Shown in pieces: positions 51,555 to 59,722 of a DNA stretch of 64,000 nucleotides; position 1 is the first letter of the stretch; every line of letters begins with the position of its first letter. A program made the translations under genes and the position numbers. Source of the DNA: Ciceribacter ferrooxidans (GTDB lineage: Bacteria; Pseudomonadota; Alphaproteobacteria; Rhizobiales; Rhizobiaceae); assembly GCF_004137355.1 (NCBI RefSeq), contig NZ_SDVB01000380.1, positions 186,001 to 250,000 on the forward strand, written 5' to 3'. Below the pieces are notes generated by a model. The model did no database searches. It was given only the letters and a program-made list of their open reading frames with translations, and was not told the DNA's origin.

Positions 51555-51827
51555 TCATTTCGCTTCGAGCTTGGCGAGGCGAGCTTCAAGGTCGTCTAGT
51601 CGAGTATCCACCGAGATCAGTCTCCGCTCTATCTGAATAGCCGGAGACTTCTGCATTTTGCTCAGCCAGTCTTCATCTTGAGGGAACGTCGTCTCAAGAC
51701 GGGCAAGGACTTCCGCCGTTAGTGACCTTCCATTCTCATCAGCGGCACTCTGAAGCGCAGCCCTCATTTGCTCTGGTATCCGCAACAGAACCTGCTTCAG
51801 GTTCTGGCTGGGGTAGGTCTTGCTCAT
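51555..51827 (-). CDS. Arc-type ribbon-helix-helix protein with coiled-coil tail
   Basis: The 90-residue protein has the Arc-like pattern QVLLRIPEQMRAALQSAADE then GRSLTAEVLARLETTF, giving a beta strand and two helices that dimerise on DNA. The C-terminal VDTRLDDLEARLAKLEAK is a short coiled coil. It is divergent from a second ribbon-helix-helix gene. The start at 51827 was chosen over 51839 by ribosome site spacing. Confidence 0.8.
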   Translation of the reverse strand: MSKTYPSQNLKQVLLRIPEQMRAALQSAADENGRSLTAEVLARLETTFPQDEDWLSKMQKSPAIQIERRLISVDTRLDDLEARLAKLEAK

Positions 51828-51862
51828 GCCGTTGACCATTCCTCAAATTGTGCCTGTGTTCA

Positions 51863-51928
51863 CTTGATAGTTATTGCGACATGTGTTGATAGTCGATATG
51901 CTACATTGTGTATCATTCTACTATCAAG
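51863..51928. promoter_or_regulatory. Repeated TTGATAG sites between divergent ribbon-helix-helix genes
   Basis: CTTGATAG at 51863-51870, TTGATAG at 51886-51892 and the inverse CTATCAAG at 51921-51928 lie in the 112-base gap between the two regulators. The spacing suits operators for one or both ribbon-helix-helix proteins. Confidence 0.5.
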
Positions 51929-51939
51929 GAGCCGCCGAT

Positions 51940-52158
51940 ATGAGCCAGATGCCCACCGAACAAGCCACCAGCGTTCGTATTCCCTTCGATCTGAAGCAGT
52001 GGCTTGAAGCGCGTTCAATCCGCAACCACCGCTCTATGAGCAAGGAATTGGTCGCCATCCTATCCGTGATCCGTGAGGGGGAGGCAAATGGCGACGGTTT
52101 TGAAAAGCTCGCCAATCCGTCCGGCATCCCCGGCGACACCCCTTTGTTTCCGGCCTGA
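51940..52158 (+). CDS. Arc-type ribbon-helix-helix protein
   Basis: The 72-residue protein contains TSVRIPFDLKQWLEARSIRN and HRSMSKELVAILSVIREGEA, the strand-helix-helix of Arc/MetJ repressors. It likely controls the downstream excision and integration genes. The ATG at 51940 follows GGAG by 8 bases. A longer frame upstream has no support. Confidence 0.8.
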   Translation: MSQMPTEQATSVRIPFDLKQWLEARSIRNHRSMSKELVAILSVIREGEANGDGFEKLANPSGIPGDTPLFPA

Positions 52159-52192
52159 TCCATCGTCGCCTGGAGTTCTAGGAGTACCGATC

Positions 52193-52291
52193 ATGGCAAT
52201 TGCCACCATCACTGAGACGGCCTTCCACGGCGTAAGCCTGCCCCTTTCTCTGGATCAGATCACAGGCGAGGAACTGGCCTATGCCGAGTGA
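52193..52291 (+). CDS. Small hypothetical protein (32 aa)
   Basis: A short frame, MAIATITETAFHGVSLPLSL and twelve more residues, starts at an ATG with AGGAG 8 bases before it and ends overlapping the next gene's start by 11 bases. The good ribosome site and coupling support translation, but there is no family match. Confidence 0.45.
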   Translation: MAIATITETAFHGVSLPLSLDQITGEELAYAE

Positions 52292-52718
52292 TACCCTATC
52301 AAAGTTCCCGCCCCAGAAGCCCCTGAAGAAGAGTTTTCAGTTCGCGAAGAAAGCCCAGCAGTCGGTAGACCCGCCTTATCAACCCGGATCGGCTCACTTG
52401 CGCACCGAGCAGCAAGCCGCCGATTGGTTGCACATGACGATCTTCACGCTTCGTCGCAGGCGGAAGGAGGGGAAGATCGGATGCTACCCCATCGGAGGGA
52501 AGTTTTTCTACAGCATCGAACACCTTGAGACATATCTAGCGAGTATTGAGTTATGCCCGAAGAACGGTTCCAAATCGGAGACTACTGGCTCTCCCAGCAC
52601 AACAGCCCCGTCTACAAAGCTACATGGTACGACGCTAGCACTGGACAAACACGCCGCGCATCTCTTGGCACAAAAGACCTTCATGAAGCCAAAAAAGCCC
52701 TCGCAGAGTACGTTCTGA
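52281..52718 (+). CDS. Helix-turn-helix, excisionase-like protein
   Basis: The 145-residue frame contains HLRTEQQAADWLHMTIFTLR followed by RRRKEGKIGCYPIGGKFFYS, the MerR/AlpA-type HTH with a wing seen in excisionases and directionality factors. The C-terminal 55 residues are low in complexity and run in a different frame over the integrase start, so they may not be functional. Its position before the integrase suits a recombination directionality factor. Confidence 0.75.
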   Translation: MPSDTLSKFPPQKPLKKSFQFAKKAQQSVDPPYQPGSAHLRTEQQAADWLHMTIFTLRRRRKEGKIGCYPIGGKFFYSIEHLETYLASIELCPKNGSKSETTGSPSTTAPSTKLHGTTLALDKHAAHLLAQKTFMKPKKPSQSTF

Positions 52719-53686
52719 AGCAAGCTCAGCCGAAGGAGCAGAAGGCCGCAGAGATGCCGCTGGGGCTGATCTTCTATCGGTATTGGGAGAGCCACGCCAA
52801 GAACATCGCGTCCGCCGAGGCAGCACAATACGCGCTGGCGCTCTGGACAGAGTTCTGGGAAGCGGCGACCGTAGCCGATCTCACCCCGCCCAGGCAGAAG
52901 GATTTCATGGCTTGGTTGAAGGCGAGGGGGTACAAGAATAGCTATGTGTCCCGCGTCATGTCCGTGGGGCGCTCTGCCGTCCGCATGGCGTGGAAGAATG
53001 GCGAGATCACTTCAGCGCCCTTCATCCTTGATGAGCCTGACAGGTCCGACGAGAAGGAACCCTATGTCCTGAAGTCGCAGGAGATGAAGCGATTACTCAT
53101 GAAGGCGCAGGAGCGCCCGCATATCTTCATCTATTGCATGATCGCCCTGAACACCCTTGCCCGTCCAGAAGCAGTCCTCGACCTTGCTCCGGCCCAGGTG
53201 AACCTTGTGGATAAACGCATCAATCTGAACCCGAAGGGCCGGAAGCAGACGAAGAAGTACCGGCCAATCGTGCCGATCACCGACACGCTTTTGCCGTTCC
53301 TTCATCGCGCCGATGTTCCGGCTTTCGTGCTCTGGAATGGCAAGCCGATTGAGAGCGTGAAGAAGACCTTTGCTCGCACCGTGTCCGATGCTGGTCTGTC
53401 GAGCGAGATCACGCCCTATAGTTTGCGCCACACGATGGCGACGGAGCTTCGCCGCCGCAGTGTTCCGCCGTGGGAGGTTGAGGGACTTCTGGGCCACCAC
53501 AGGCCGAGCACGACCGAGAAGTACGCGCATTTCGCACCCGACTACCTGAGCCTGGGCAGGGAGGCCATCGACGCCTATTTCGCGGAGTTGGCCCTGTCCT
53601 ACGCGGTCCCGAAGCTCGACTACGTGTCAGCAGCGTGTCAGTCGCCAGAAACGAAAAAACCCGCCGAAGCGGATTTTTCAACTTAA
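52553..53686 (+). CDS. Site-specific tyrosine integrase of the tRNA-Val island
   Basis: The 377-residue integrase has an N-terminal arm-binding segment (YKATWYDASTGQTRRASLGT), a core-binding domain (about 75-165), and a catalytic domain with Arg in TLARPEAVLDL, the box SLRHTMATEL and GHHRPSTTEKYAHF with the nucleophile tyrosine. Lying 13 bases from the tRNA 3' end, it is the enzyme expected to insert the island into tRNA-Val. It overlaps the HTH frame by 166 bases. Its last codons run through a terminator stem. Confidence 0.92.
   Translation: MPEERFQIGDYWLSQHNSPVYKATWYDASTGQTRRASLGTKDLHEAKKALAEYVLKQAQPKEQKAAEMPLGLIFYRYWESHAKNIASAEAAQYALALWTEFWEAATVADLTPPRQKDFMAWLKARGYKNSYVSRVMSVGRSAVRMAWKNGEITSAPFILDEPDRSDEKEPYVLKSQEMKRLLMKAQERPHIFIYCMIALNTLARPEAVLDLAPAQVNLVDKRINLNPKGRKQTKKYRPIVPITDTLLPFLHRADVPAFVLWNGKPIESVKKTFARTVSDAGLSSEITPYSLRHTMATELRRRSVPPWEVEGLLGHHRPSTTEKYAHFAPDYLSLGREAIDAYFAELALSYAVPKLDYVSAACQSPETKKPAEADFST
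53654..53679. terminator. Bidirectional terminator inside the integrase 3' end
   Basis: Six A, a CCGC/GCGG stem with CGAA loop, one mismatch, then five T. It can stop transcription from both directions, and serves the minus-strand tRNA as well. It lies within the last codons of the integrase gene. Confidence 0.75.
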
Positions 53687-53698
53687 ACAAGGGATCGA

Positions 53699-53774
<76 letters not shown>

Positions 53775-53857
53775 ATCCGATGGCGGCTTAAGACCACAAA
53801 ACCCTCTGTCCCGTCAATAGGGTTTTTTCGGTTTTGTGACGAGTTTTTTCAAACCCC

Positions 53858-54220
53858 TTACGCCGCAAGGAGTTTGTTGACCTCGTTGACGAGATCACGC
53901 AGGTGGAAGGGCTTGGAAAGCACCTTGGCGTCCTTCGGAGCCTTCGAATCCGCGTTCAGCGCGACGGCGGCAAAGCCCGTGATGAACATCACCTTGAGGT
54001 CCGGATCGAGTTCGGTCGCGCGGCGCGCCAGTTCGATGCCGTCCATCTCCGGCATGACGATGTCAGTCAAGAGCAGGGAGAAGGGCTCCTCGCGAAGATG
54101 ATCGTAGGCGCTGGCGCCGTTGTCGTAGGAGGCGACCTTGTATCCGGCCTTTTCCAGGGCCTTCACCAGGAACCGGCGCATGTCGTTGTCGTCTTCGGCG
54201 AGAAGGATTTTCTGAGTCAT
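53858..54220 (-). CDS. cpdR: CpdR-type single-domain response regulator
   Basis: The 120-residue receiver domain has the acidic pocket AEDDND near the start, phosphoacceptor D53 in LLLTDIVMPEMDG, threonine in MFITGF and lysine in LSKPFHLRDLV. No output domain is present. It matches CpdR of Caulobacter and Sinorhizobium, which directs ClpXP to degrade cell cycle regulators such as CtrA and PleD. Family and neighbourhood with the N-formylglutamate amidohydrolase gene agree with rhizobial genomes. Confidence 0.88.
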   Translation of the reverse strand: MTQKILLAEDDNDMRRFLVKALEKAGYKVASYDNGASAYDHLREEPFSLLLTDIVMPEMDGIELARRATELDPDLKVMFITGFAAVALNADSKAPKDAKVLSKPFHLRDLVNEVNKLLAA

Positions 54221-54408
54221 GTATGGACCGCTACTCGTACTGATAGAAGGATGGATTCTGGTCCGCCACGCTACTGCCGCCGGGGTAAACATCCGGTGAA
54301 CTCGCGTGTTCGGGCCGTCCTGCCGCTTGCTATACTATGGACTTCACCGGGGCTAGCTGGCAACATATCCATTGTTGCAAGTTGTTGATTTGGTAAAGAA
54401 GGGGCGCG

Positions 54409-55293
54409 ATGGACGAGACGTACTGGGATCCGGAGCTGTTCGAGGTGCGCGAGCCCGCGACGCAAACAATCCCCTTCGTCTATAATTCGCCCCATAGCGG
54501 TCGTCGCTACAATCGGGCCTTTCTCGAGAGCTCGCGACTGGATGCACTCGGCATCCGCCGCTCGGAAGATCACTTCGTCGACGAGTTGTTTTCCGCCGCT
54601 CCCGCTCTTGGGGCGCCCCTGCTGCTCGCCCACTTCCCGCGCGCCTATGTCGACGTGAACCGCGAGCCCTATGAACTGGACCCGCGCATGTTCGTCGATG
54701 CGGTGCCGTCCTACGCCAACAGCAATTCGGTTCGCGTGGCGGGTGGGCTCGGAACCATTCCACGCATCGTCGCCGAAAACGTCGAGATTTACCAGCGCCG
54801 CTTTCCGGTCGCCGAAGCGCTCTCCCGGATCGAGACGATCTACAAGCCGTATCACGCCTGCCTGCGCAAGCTGATCGCACGTACCCATGCGCGCTTCGGC
54901 TTCGGCGTGCTGATCGACTGCCATTCTATGCCGGGCAACATCCGGGTGGCCGGCACCGGCGTCCGTCCGGACTTCATCGTCGGCGACCGCTACGGCACCA
55001 GCGCCTCGGCGGACCTTTCCAATGCAGCGATCGCGCTCCTGGAGGATCTCGGCTTCCATGCGGTGCGCAACAAACCCTATGCCGGCGGTTTCATCACCGA
55101 GCATTACGGCCGCCCGGTGAAGGGGCTGCACGCGCTGCAGATCGAGGTGAACCGGGCGCTCTACGTCGACGAGACGAGCCTTGCCAAGCGGCCGGACTTC
55201 GCAGCCCTCGCCGGGTCGCTTTCCGTCTTCATGGAAGGCATGGCGGAGTTCGTCGCCGGCTATACCGGCGATAGCGCGCTCGCCGCCGAATAA
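54409..55293 (+). CDS. N-formylglutamate amidohydrolase family protein
   Basis: The 294-residue protein shows VYNSPHSGRRYNRAFL, the metal-site block GVLIDCHSMPG, GGFITEHYGRP and LQIEVNRALYVDE, as in HutG-type N-formylglutamate deformylases. That reaction yields glutamate and formate, but no other histidine degradation genes are nearby, so the substrate may differ. It is divergent from cpdR. Confidence 0.87.
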   Translation: MDETYWDPELFEVREPATQTIPFVYNSPHSGRRYNRAFLESSRLDALGIRRSEDHFVDELFSAAPALGAPLLLAHFPRAYVDVNREPYELDPRMFVDAVPSYANSNSVRVAGGLGTIPRIVAENVEIYQRRFPVAEALSRIETIYKPYHACLRKLIARTHARFGFGVLIDCHSMPGNIRVAGTGVRPDFIVGDRYGTSASADLSNAAIALLEDLGFHAVRNKPYAGGFITEHYGRPVKGLHALQIEVNRALYVDETSLAKRPDFAALAGSLSVFMEGMAEFVAGYTGDSALAAE

Positions 55294-55310
55294 TCCCGAT
55301 TCCAAAAGCC

Positions 55311-55391
55311 AAAAAAAACCGCGCCATAGGCGCGGTCAAATCTAGGGAGGAAACACCCAAGGAGGGTATTTACAGTCCGAAGACTGTAGCC
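55311..55391 (-). ncRNA. mmgR: MmgR / suhB-type small RNA
   Basis: On the minus strand, about 80 bases begin near GGCTACAGTCTTCGGACTGT, which forms a UUCG-capped hairpin. They continue with two single-stranded CCTCC stretches that can pair with Shine-Dalgarno sequences, and end in the stem ACCGCGCC / GGCGCGGT and eight T. This is the layout of the alphaproteobacterial suhB/MmgR sRNA, named for its place next to the inositol monophosphatase-like gene, as here. In Sinorhizobium MmgR limits polyhydroxybutyrate accumulation (family knowledge). A CTTGAC box at 55418-55423 may be its -35; the exact 5' end is not certain. Confidence 0.8.
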
Positions 55392-55550
55392 TCACGCTAA
55401 TATTGCACCGCACAAGAGTCAAGTGAATCCTGATAGGTTTTTGTGCATGGCGAATTTTTAGGCATCTCTTGGGCCTTGCTCACACATTGCAAAATGGGAC
55501 AGGTCGGATAAGACAGTCCGTCAGTTACGTCCCAGAAACGGAAAATCCCC

Positions 55551-56327
55551 ATGCGTCCCGACCGCGCTTTCTTCGACCGCCTCGCCGAGGCCGCCAGGGC
55601 GGAAACCCTGCCGCGCTTCCGCTCGCCCCTCAACGTGGTGAACAAGGAGGCGCTCGGCTTCGATCCGGTAACGGAAGGCGACCGCGCCGCGGAAGCGGCG
55701 ATCCGCGCCATCATCGCGTCGGAATATCCCGAGCACGGCATCCTGGGCGAGGAGCACGACAATGTCGGCATCGACCGGGAGCAGGTCTGGGTCATCGACC
55801 CGATCGACGGAACGCGCGCCTTCATTTCCGGCGTGCCGGTCTGGGGCACGCTGATCGGCTTCCAGGAGAAGGGGCGGGCGGTCATGGGCATGATGGACCA
55901 GCCGTTTACCGGCGAGCGCTACTTCGCCGACGGCGAGCACGCCTGGTACAGCGGGCCGGACGGCGAGCAGCGGATCAACACCCGCGAGTGTGACCGCCTC
56001 GAGGATGCGATCCTCTTCACCACATCCCCGCACCTCTTCAAGGGCACCGAAGCGAAGCGTTTCGAGGCCGTGCAGGAAAAGGTCCGGCTGTTCCGCTACG
56101 GCATCGACTGCTACGCCTATGTGCTTCTTGCCGCCGGCCATATCGATCTCGTCGTCGAGACGGTGCTGAAACCCTATGACGTCGGCGCCCTGATCCCGAT
56201 CATCGAGCAGGCGGGCGGGAAGATCACCACCTGGACCGGCGGGCGCCCGGAGGCGGGTGGGGCGATCGTCGCGGCTGGCAGCGAGGCGCTGCACGCGCAG
56301 GCGCTCGCCATCCTTTCCGGCAAATGA
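55551..56327 (+). CDS. hisN: Inositol monophosphatase family protein, HisN-type histidinol-phosphatase
   Basis: The 258-residue enzyme has the metal site in GILGEEHD, WVIDPIDGTRAFISGVPVWG, and the C-terminal VLKPYDVGALIPIIEQAGG. These features fit the HisN type that removes phosphate from histidinol phosphate in actinobacteria and alphaproteobacteria. A general inositol monophosphatase activity cannot be excluded. The small RNA gene lies upstream on the other strand. Confidence 0.87.
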   Translation: MRPDRAFFDRLAEAARAETLPRFRSPLNVVNKEALGFDPVTEGDRAAEAAIRAIIASEYPEHGILGEEHDNVGIDREQVWVIDPIDGTRAFISGVPVWGTLIGFQEKGRAVMGMMDQPFTGERYFADGEHAWYSGPDGEQRINTRECDRLEDAILFTTSPHLFKGTEAKRFEAVQEKVRLFRYGIDCYAYVLLAAGHIDLVVETVLKPYDVGALIPIIEQAGGKITTWTGGRPEAGGAIVAAGSEALHAQALAILSGK

Positions 56328-56342
56328 GCCCCCGGCCGGTCC

Positions 56343-57299
56343 TCAGGGAACGGCGGGACCCTCGTCGCTTCCCGGTATGAAGGCCTCGATCGCTGCGAGC
56401 GCCTGGGCGCGGTAGCGGTCGCGCTCCTGCAGCAGTTCGTGGCGGGCGCCCGGAACGGGCACGAACTGGGCCGCCCGGAAATAGTGCGAGAGCCGCTCCT
56501 GGCTGGCGAAGGGCACCAGCACGTCATTTCCCGGAGAAATCATCACCGTCGGCACCATAATCGATGCGAGGTGGGCCGGGTTCGAGACTTTCCGCATCGT
56601 GCTCTGCGCCTCATAGAGCCAGCGTGCCGTCGGAGGGCCGAGGGCGAGTTCCGGATGGGCGCGCAGGATCTCCTGGTTGCGGCGGTAGCGCTCTGGATCC
56701 GAAGTGACCGGATTGCCTTCGAAGGGGGCGAGCGGCGAGTCAGAGGTAAGCCGCAGCCGGCCGAGCCCGGTCCAGCGCAAGAGTGCCGACAGGACGTAGA
56801 TCTTGCCGGCGGAAAGCTTCTGGCCGCCGAGGTCGACGAAGGGCGAGAGCAGCACCATCCGGTCGATGCGGTTGGCAAGCCGCGGCGCCGCGGCAAGCGC
56901 GATCAGCCCGCCGGTCGAATGGGCGACGAGATAGAAGGGAAGACGGGTATCCGGCAGCACGATGTGCTCGAGGAAGAGTTCGAGATCGCGCACGTAGTCG
57001 GAAAACCGTGTGACGTGTCCGAGGCGCGGGTTCTTGAGCAATCGTTGCGAGCCGCCCTGTCCGCGAAAATCGAAGGTCGCGACCCAGAGCCCGCGCGCGG
57101 TCAGGTCGTTGATCGTCTCGTAGTACTTCTCGATCGACTCGTTGCGTCCGTGCAGGAGGACGACGGTGCCCTTGGCGACCGGGTCCGGCGCCCGGAATAT
57201 CGCGTAGCGCAGCTTTGCTCCGCGGTGTCCCTGGAAAAAGCCGGCGATGTGATTTCCCGGAACCGGATTTCCGTCTGTCTCGTGAAGGACAACGTCCAT
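56343..57299 (-). CDS. Alpha/beta hydrolase, lysophospholipase-like
   Basis: The 318-residue enzyme has the alpha/beta hydrolase fold with oxyanion region VVLLHGRNESIEKYYETIND, TFDFRGQGGS, nucleophile Ser in VAHSTGG (variant of GxSxG), and a likely catalytic His in VPGARHELLQE. It belongs to the serine aminopeptidase S33/PldB group that acts on lysophospholipids or monoacylglycerols. No signal peptide. The start MDVVLHETDG at 57299 was preferred over a longer frame. Confidence 0.87.
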   Translation of the reverse strand: MDVVLHETDGNPVPGNHIAGFFQGHRGAKLRYAIFRAPDPVAKGTVVLLHGRNESIEKYYETINDLTARGLWVATFDFRGQGGSQRLLKNPRLGHVTRFSDYVRDLELFLEHIVLPDTRLPFYLVAHSTGGLIALAAAPRLANRIDRMVLLSPFVDLGGQKLSAGKIYVLSALLRWTGLGRLRLTSDSPLAPFEGNPVTSDPERYRRNQEILRAHPELALGPPTARWLYEAQSTMRKVSNPAHLASIMVPTVMISPGNDVLVPFASQERLSHYFRAAQFVPVPGARHELLQERDRYRAQALAAIEAFIPGSDEGPAVP

Positions 57300-57561
57300 G
57301 CCGCCGCGCCCCGAATCATGCCCCGAGCGGGATTGCCCGAACGTAATCGGGATAGGATGAAGCCCGGGAGAGGTCAAAGAAAAAAGCCGGAACCACCGCG
57401 CACGGGAAGAGGTTGGCGGTTCCGGCCAATTTGGACCGAAGGCGAAGGGACGACTGCTTCGGCCGTCGGGGGTGGCCCCGATGATTTCCTTCTATTCGGC
57501 GCCCACTGAACGGCGATTGAACCGCCCGTTCATCACCCGTTCATCCCGGTTTCCGCCGCCT

Positions 57562-57590
57562 CTTGAATCCGCCGGAGGGCCTTCCCATGT
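57562..57590 (+). promoter_or_regulatory. RpoH (sigma-32) promoter of hsp20
   Basis: CTTGAA at 57562-57567 and CCCATGT at 57584-57590, 16 bases apart, match the heat-shock consensus CTTGAAA and CCCATnT. Transcription would start near 57597, leaving a leader of about 98 bases that forms the ROSE element. Confidence 0.75.
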
Positions 57591-57596
57591 TGTTGA

Positions 57597-57694
57597 TGCG
57601 GCCGCCAGGAAGGGGCCGTCGAGTGGTTCCGGCGCCGCCTGAAAGGGGCACTGGAACCTGTCATCGCAACCCGTCGCTTCACCAGGAGGACACC
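57597..57694 (+). promoter_or_regulatory. ROSE-type RNA thermometer
   Basis: The leader ends with GTCGCTTC (57673-57680), loop ACCA, GGAGGAC (57685-57691). This hides the Shine-Dalgarno sequence in a hairpin with an extra G opposite the GG, the U(U/C)GCU signature of ROSE elements. Upstream, GGTTCC and GGAACC can form another stem. At heat-shock temperature the weak helix opens and hsp20 is translated. Confidence 0.75.
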
Positions 57695-58162
57695 ATGCGT
57701 CACGTTGATTTTTCGCCGCTCTATCGCTCCACGGTCGGTTTCGACCGGCTGTTCACTATGCTCGACGGCCTCGGCCAGCCCGAGCAGGCCCAGGCCTACC
57801 CACCCTATAATATCGAGCGCACGGGTGAGAACACCTACCGGATCACCATGGCCGTCGCCGGTTTCGATGAAACCGAGCTGACGATCGAAGCTCATGCCCA
57901 CGTCCTGACCGTCAAGGGCGAGAAGTCCGAAGACGAAAAGACCCAGCAGACCGAATATCTTTATCGCGGCATCGCCAAGCGCGCCTTCGAGCGCCGCTTC
58001 CAGCTCGCCGACCACGTGGAAGTGAAGAGCGCTTCACTGAAGAACGGCTTGCTGCACATCGACCTTCTCCGCAACATTCCGGAAGCCATGAAACCGCGCA
58101 AGATTGCGATCGCGGCCGAAGCCGTGAACGCGCCGAAGGCCATCGAGGCCCACGTCAATTAA
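57695..58162 (+). CDS. Small heat shock protein Hsp20 (IbpA-like)
   Basis: The 155-residue chaperone has an alpha-crystallin domain (about 35-130): YPPYNIERTGENTYRITMAV, then ELTIEAHAHVLTVKGEK, the YRGIAKRAFERRFQLADHVE core and ASLKNGLLHIDL. It holds unfolding proteins in large oligomers in the cytoplasm. The start is set by AGGAGGAC 5 bases ahead. It has its own sigma-32 promoter, ROSE leader and terminator. Confidence 0.94.
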   Translation: MRHVDFSPLYRSTVGFDRLFTMLDGLGQPEQAQAYPPYNIERTGENTYRITMAVAGFDETELTIEAHAHVLTVKGEKSEDEKTQQTEYLYRGIAKRAFERRFQLADHVEVKSASLKNGLLHIDLLRNIPEAMKPRKIAIAAEAVNAPKAIEAHVN

Positions 58163-58184
58163 GACTGCGATCTTCTCGCAGAAG

Positions 58185-58215
58185 AGGCGGCGTCCGCGCG
58201 GAGGCCGCCTTTTTC
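58185..58215 (+). terminator. Terminator of hsp20
   Basis: AGGCGGC and GCCGCCT form a 7-bp stem around a G/C-rich loop, followed by five T. It lies 22 bases after the hsp20 stop. Confidence 0.85.
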
Positions 58216-58243
58216 ATGTCCGGTGTCTGCCGAAAACCTCGGC

Positions 58244-59293
58244 TCAGCCCAGCGCCTCGACGAAGCGGTCGACCTCGTCTTCGGTCGTGGCGAAGCTCGT
58301 CACCAGCCGGATGAGCTTGTCGTTCTCGCCGAGCAGGTTCGGCAGTTCCTGCGGCACCGGCCAGTCATAGAACCGCGCGCCGCGGCCTTCGGCGATGACG
58401 GCGGCGTCCTTCGAGAGGACCGCGAAGACTTCGTTGGTCTCGGTGCTCCATGCCAGCCGCCCGCGGTTCGACGCGGCGATACCGGTCCTGAGCCGTGTCG
58501 CCATGGCGTTGGCGTGGCGGGCGAGGTCGAGCCACAGTCCGCCCTCGAAATAGGCTTCGAGCTGCGCGGCGATGAACCGCGTCTTCGAGAACAACTGCGC
58601 CGAGCGCTTGCGGATGAACGGCATGTCTACGGCCATGTCCGGCTTCATGAAGACGATGGCCTCGGCGCACCAGCAGCCGTTCTTGGTTCCGCCGAAGGAG
58701 AGAATGTCGACGCCGCGCTTCCACGTCATGTCGGCGGGCGTCGCATCGAGCGCCACCAGCGCATTGGCGAAGCGCGCGCCGTCCATGTGCAGCGGCAGGC
58801 CATTGGTGCGTGCGACCTCGCCGATCGCCTCGATTTCGGCGAGCGAATAGACCGTGCCGCTCTCGGTCGCCTGGGTGAGGGTGACTGCCATCGGGCGGCC
58901 CTGGTGCACGGCGCCCGGCGGATAGCGGTCGATTGCGGCGCCGAGGGCTGCGGGATCGAGCTTGCCGCCCGGTCCCTCGACCCGCACGAGCCGGCAGCCG
59001 CCGGTCAGGAATTCGGGGGCCCCGCATTCGTCCGCCGTCACATGCGCCTCGGAATGACAAAAGGTAACGCCGCCGGGGCGGGAGACGCTTGCAAGCGCCA
59101 GCGAGTTTGCGGCTGTCCCGGTGCCGACGAAGAAGACCGTCACCTCGCGCTGGAAGATCTGGTTGAAGCGTTCCTCGATCCGCCTGTCGAGATCGCTGGT
59201 GCCATAGGCGGCGGCGGCACCTGATGCCTCCTTCACGAGGCTTTCGGCGATGAGCGGATGGGCGCCGGCCCAATTGTCGGAGGCAAAGAACAT
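58244..59293 (-). CDS. Low-specificity L-threonine aldolase / beta-eliminating lyase
   Basis: The 349-residue pyridoxal phosphate enzyme has FFASDNWAGAHPLI at the start, FVGTGTAANSLALA, HMDGARFANALVAL with the cofactor aspartate, and the Schiff-base lysine in LSFGGTKNGCW. It splits threonine or allo-threonine to glycine and acetaldehyde. Start at 59293 has AGGA 8 bases ahead; an ATG seven codons earlier is possible. Confidence 0.9.
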   Translation of the reverse strand: MFFASDNWAGAHPLIAESLVKEASGAAAAYGTSDLDRRIEERFNQIFQREVTVFFVGTGTAANSLALASVSRPGGVTFCHSEAHVTADECGAPEFLTGGCRLVRVEGPGGKLDPAALGAAIDRYPPGAVHQGRPMAVTLTQATESGTVYSLAEIEAIGEVARTNGLPLHMDGARFANALVALDATPADMTWKRGVDILSFGGTKNGCWCAEAIVFMKPDMAVDMPFIRKRSAQLFSKTRFIAAQLEAYFEGGLWLDLARHANAMATRLRTGIAASNRGRLAWSTETNEVFAVLSKDAAVIAEGRGARFYDWPVPQELPNLLGENDKLIRLVTSFATTEDEVDRFVEALG

Positions 59294-59722
59294 GGATCGG
59301 TCCTGTGGTTGCATGAGCTGCGGTTCACCGCGGAGATTAGGGATTTCCGGCTCCGGATCAACGCCTTCCAAGTCGGACCGATCGTCGAGGCGGCGAGTTG
59401 CAAGAAATGAAACGCTCTCATGAGTCCAGGGAAAGAAAATTTCTGCCGGAAGGCAGATTCAGCAATCATCGGTCGACCTCCTGCCGAAATTTTCGGGTTC
59501 ACTCTTGAAGTGGGGCCGGCTTTCTGTCATAGAAGCGCAGGAATTAGGTCAGATGAGTTGACCTAATTTGAGGTTTTCGGGAGCCGTGACGCAATGTGTC
59601 TGTCATGACCTCGGACTAGATTTGCGATAGATTGGCCGCTTGCCGTGCAGGTGGGCTCGTCATGCGGGTCGGTTCCGGACTTCCCGGATCGGATCGCGCG
59701 TGGCGCAACAGGAGGGAAGGCG
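59294..59722. promoter_or_regulatory. Upstream region of gltB with a perfect inverted repeat
   Basis: The 429-base gap between the divergent threonine aldolase and gltB genes has no credible gene. At 59542-59568, AATTAGGTCA, seven bases, TGACCTAATT form a perfect 10-bp inverted repeat, about 155 bases before the gltB start. It looks like a repressor or activator site; the protein is unknown. Confidence 0.6.

Noticed and set aside
59620-59655. Sigma-54-like TGGCC and TTGCC before gltB
   Set aside because: The spacing is too short for a -24/-12 promoter.
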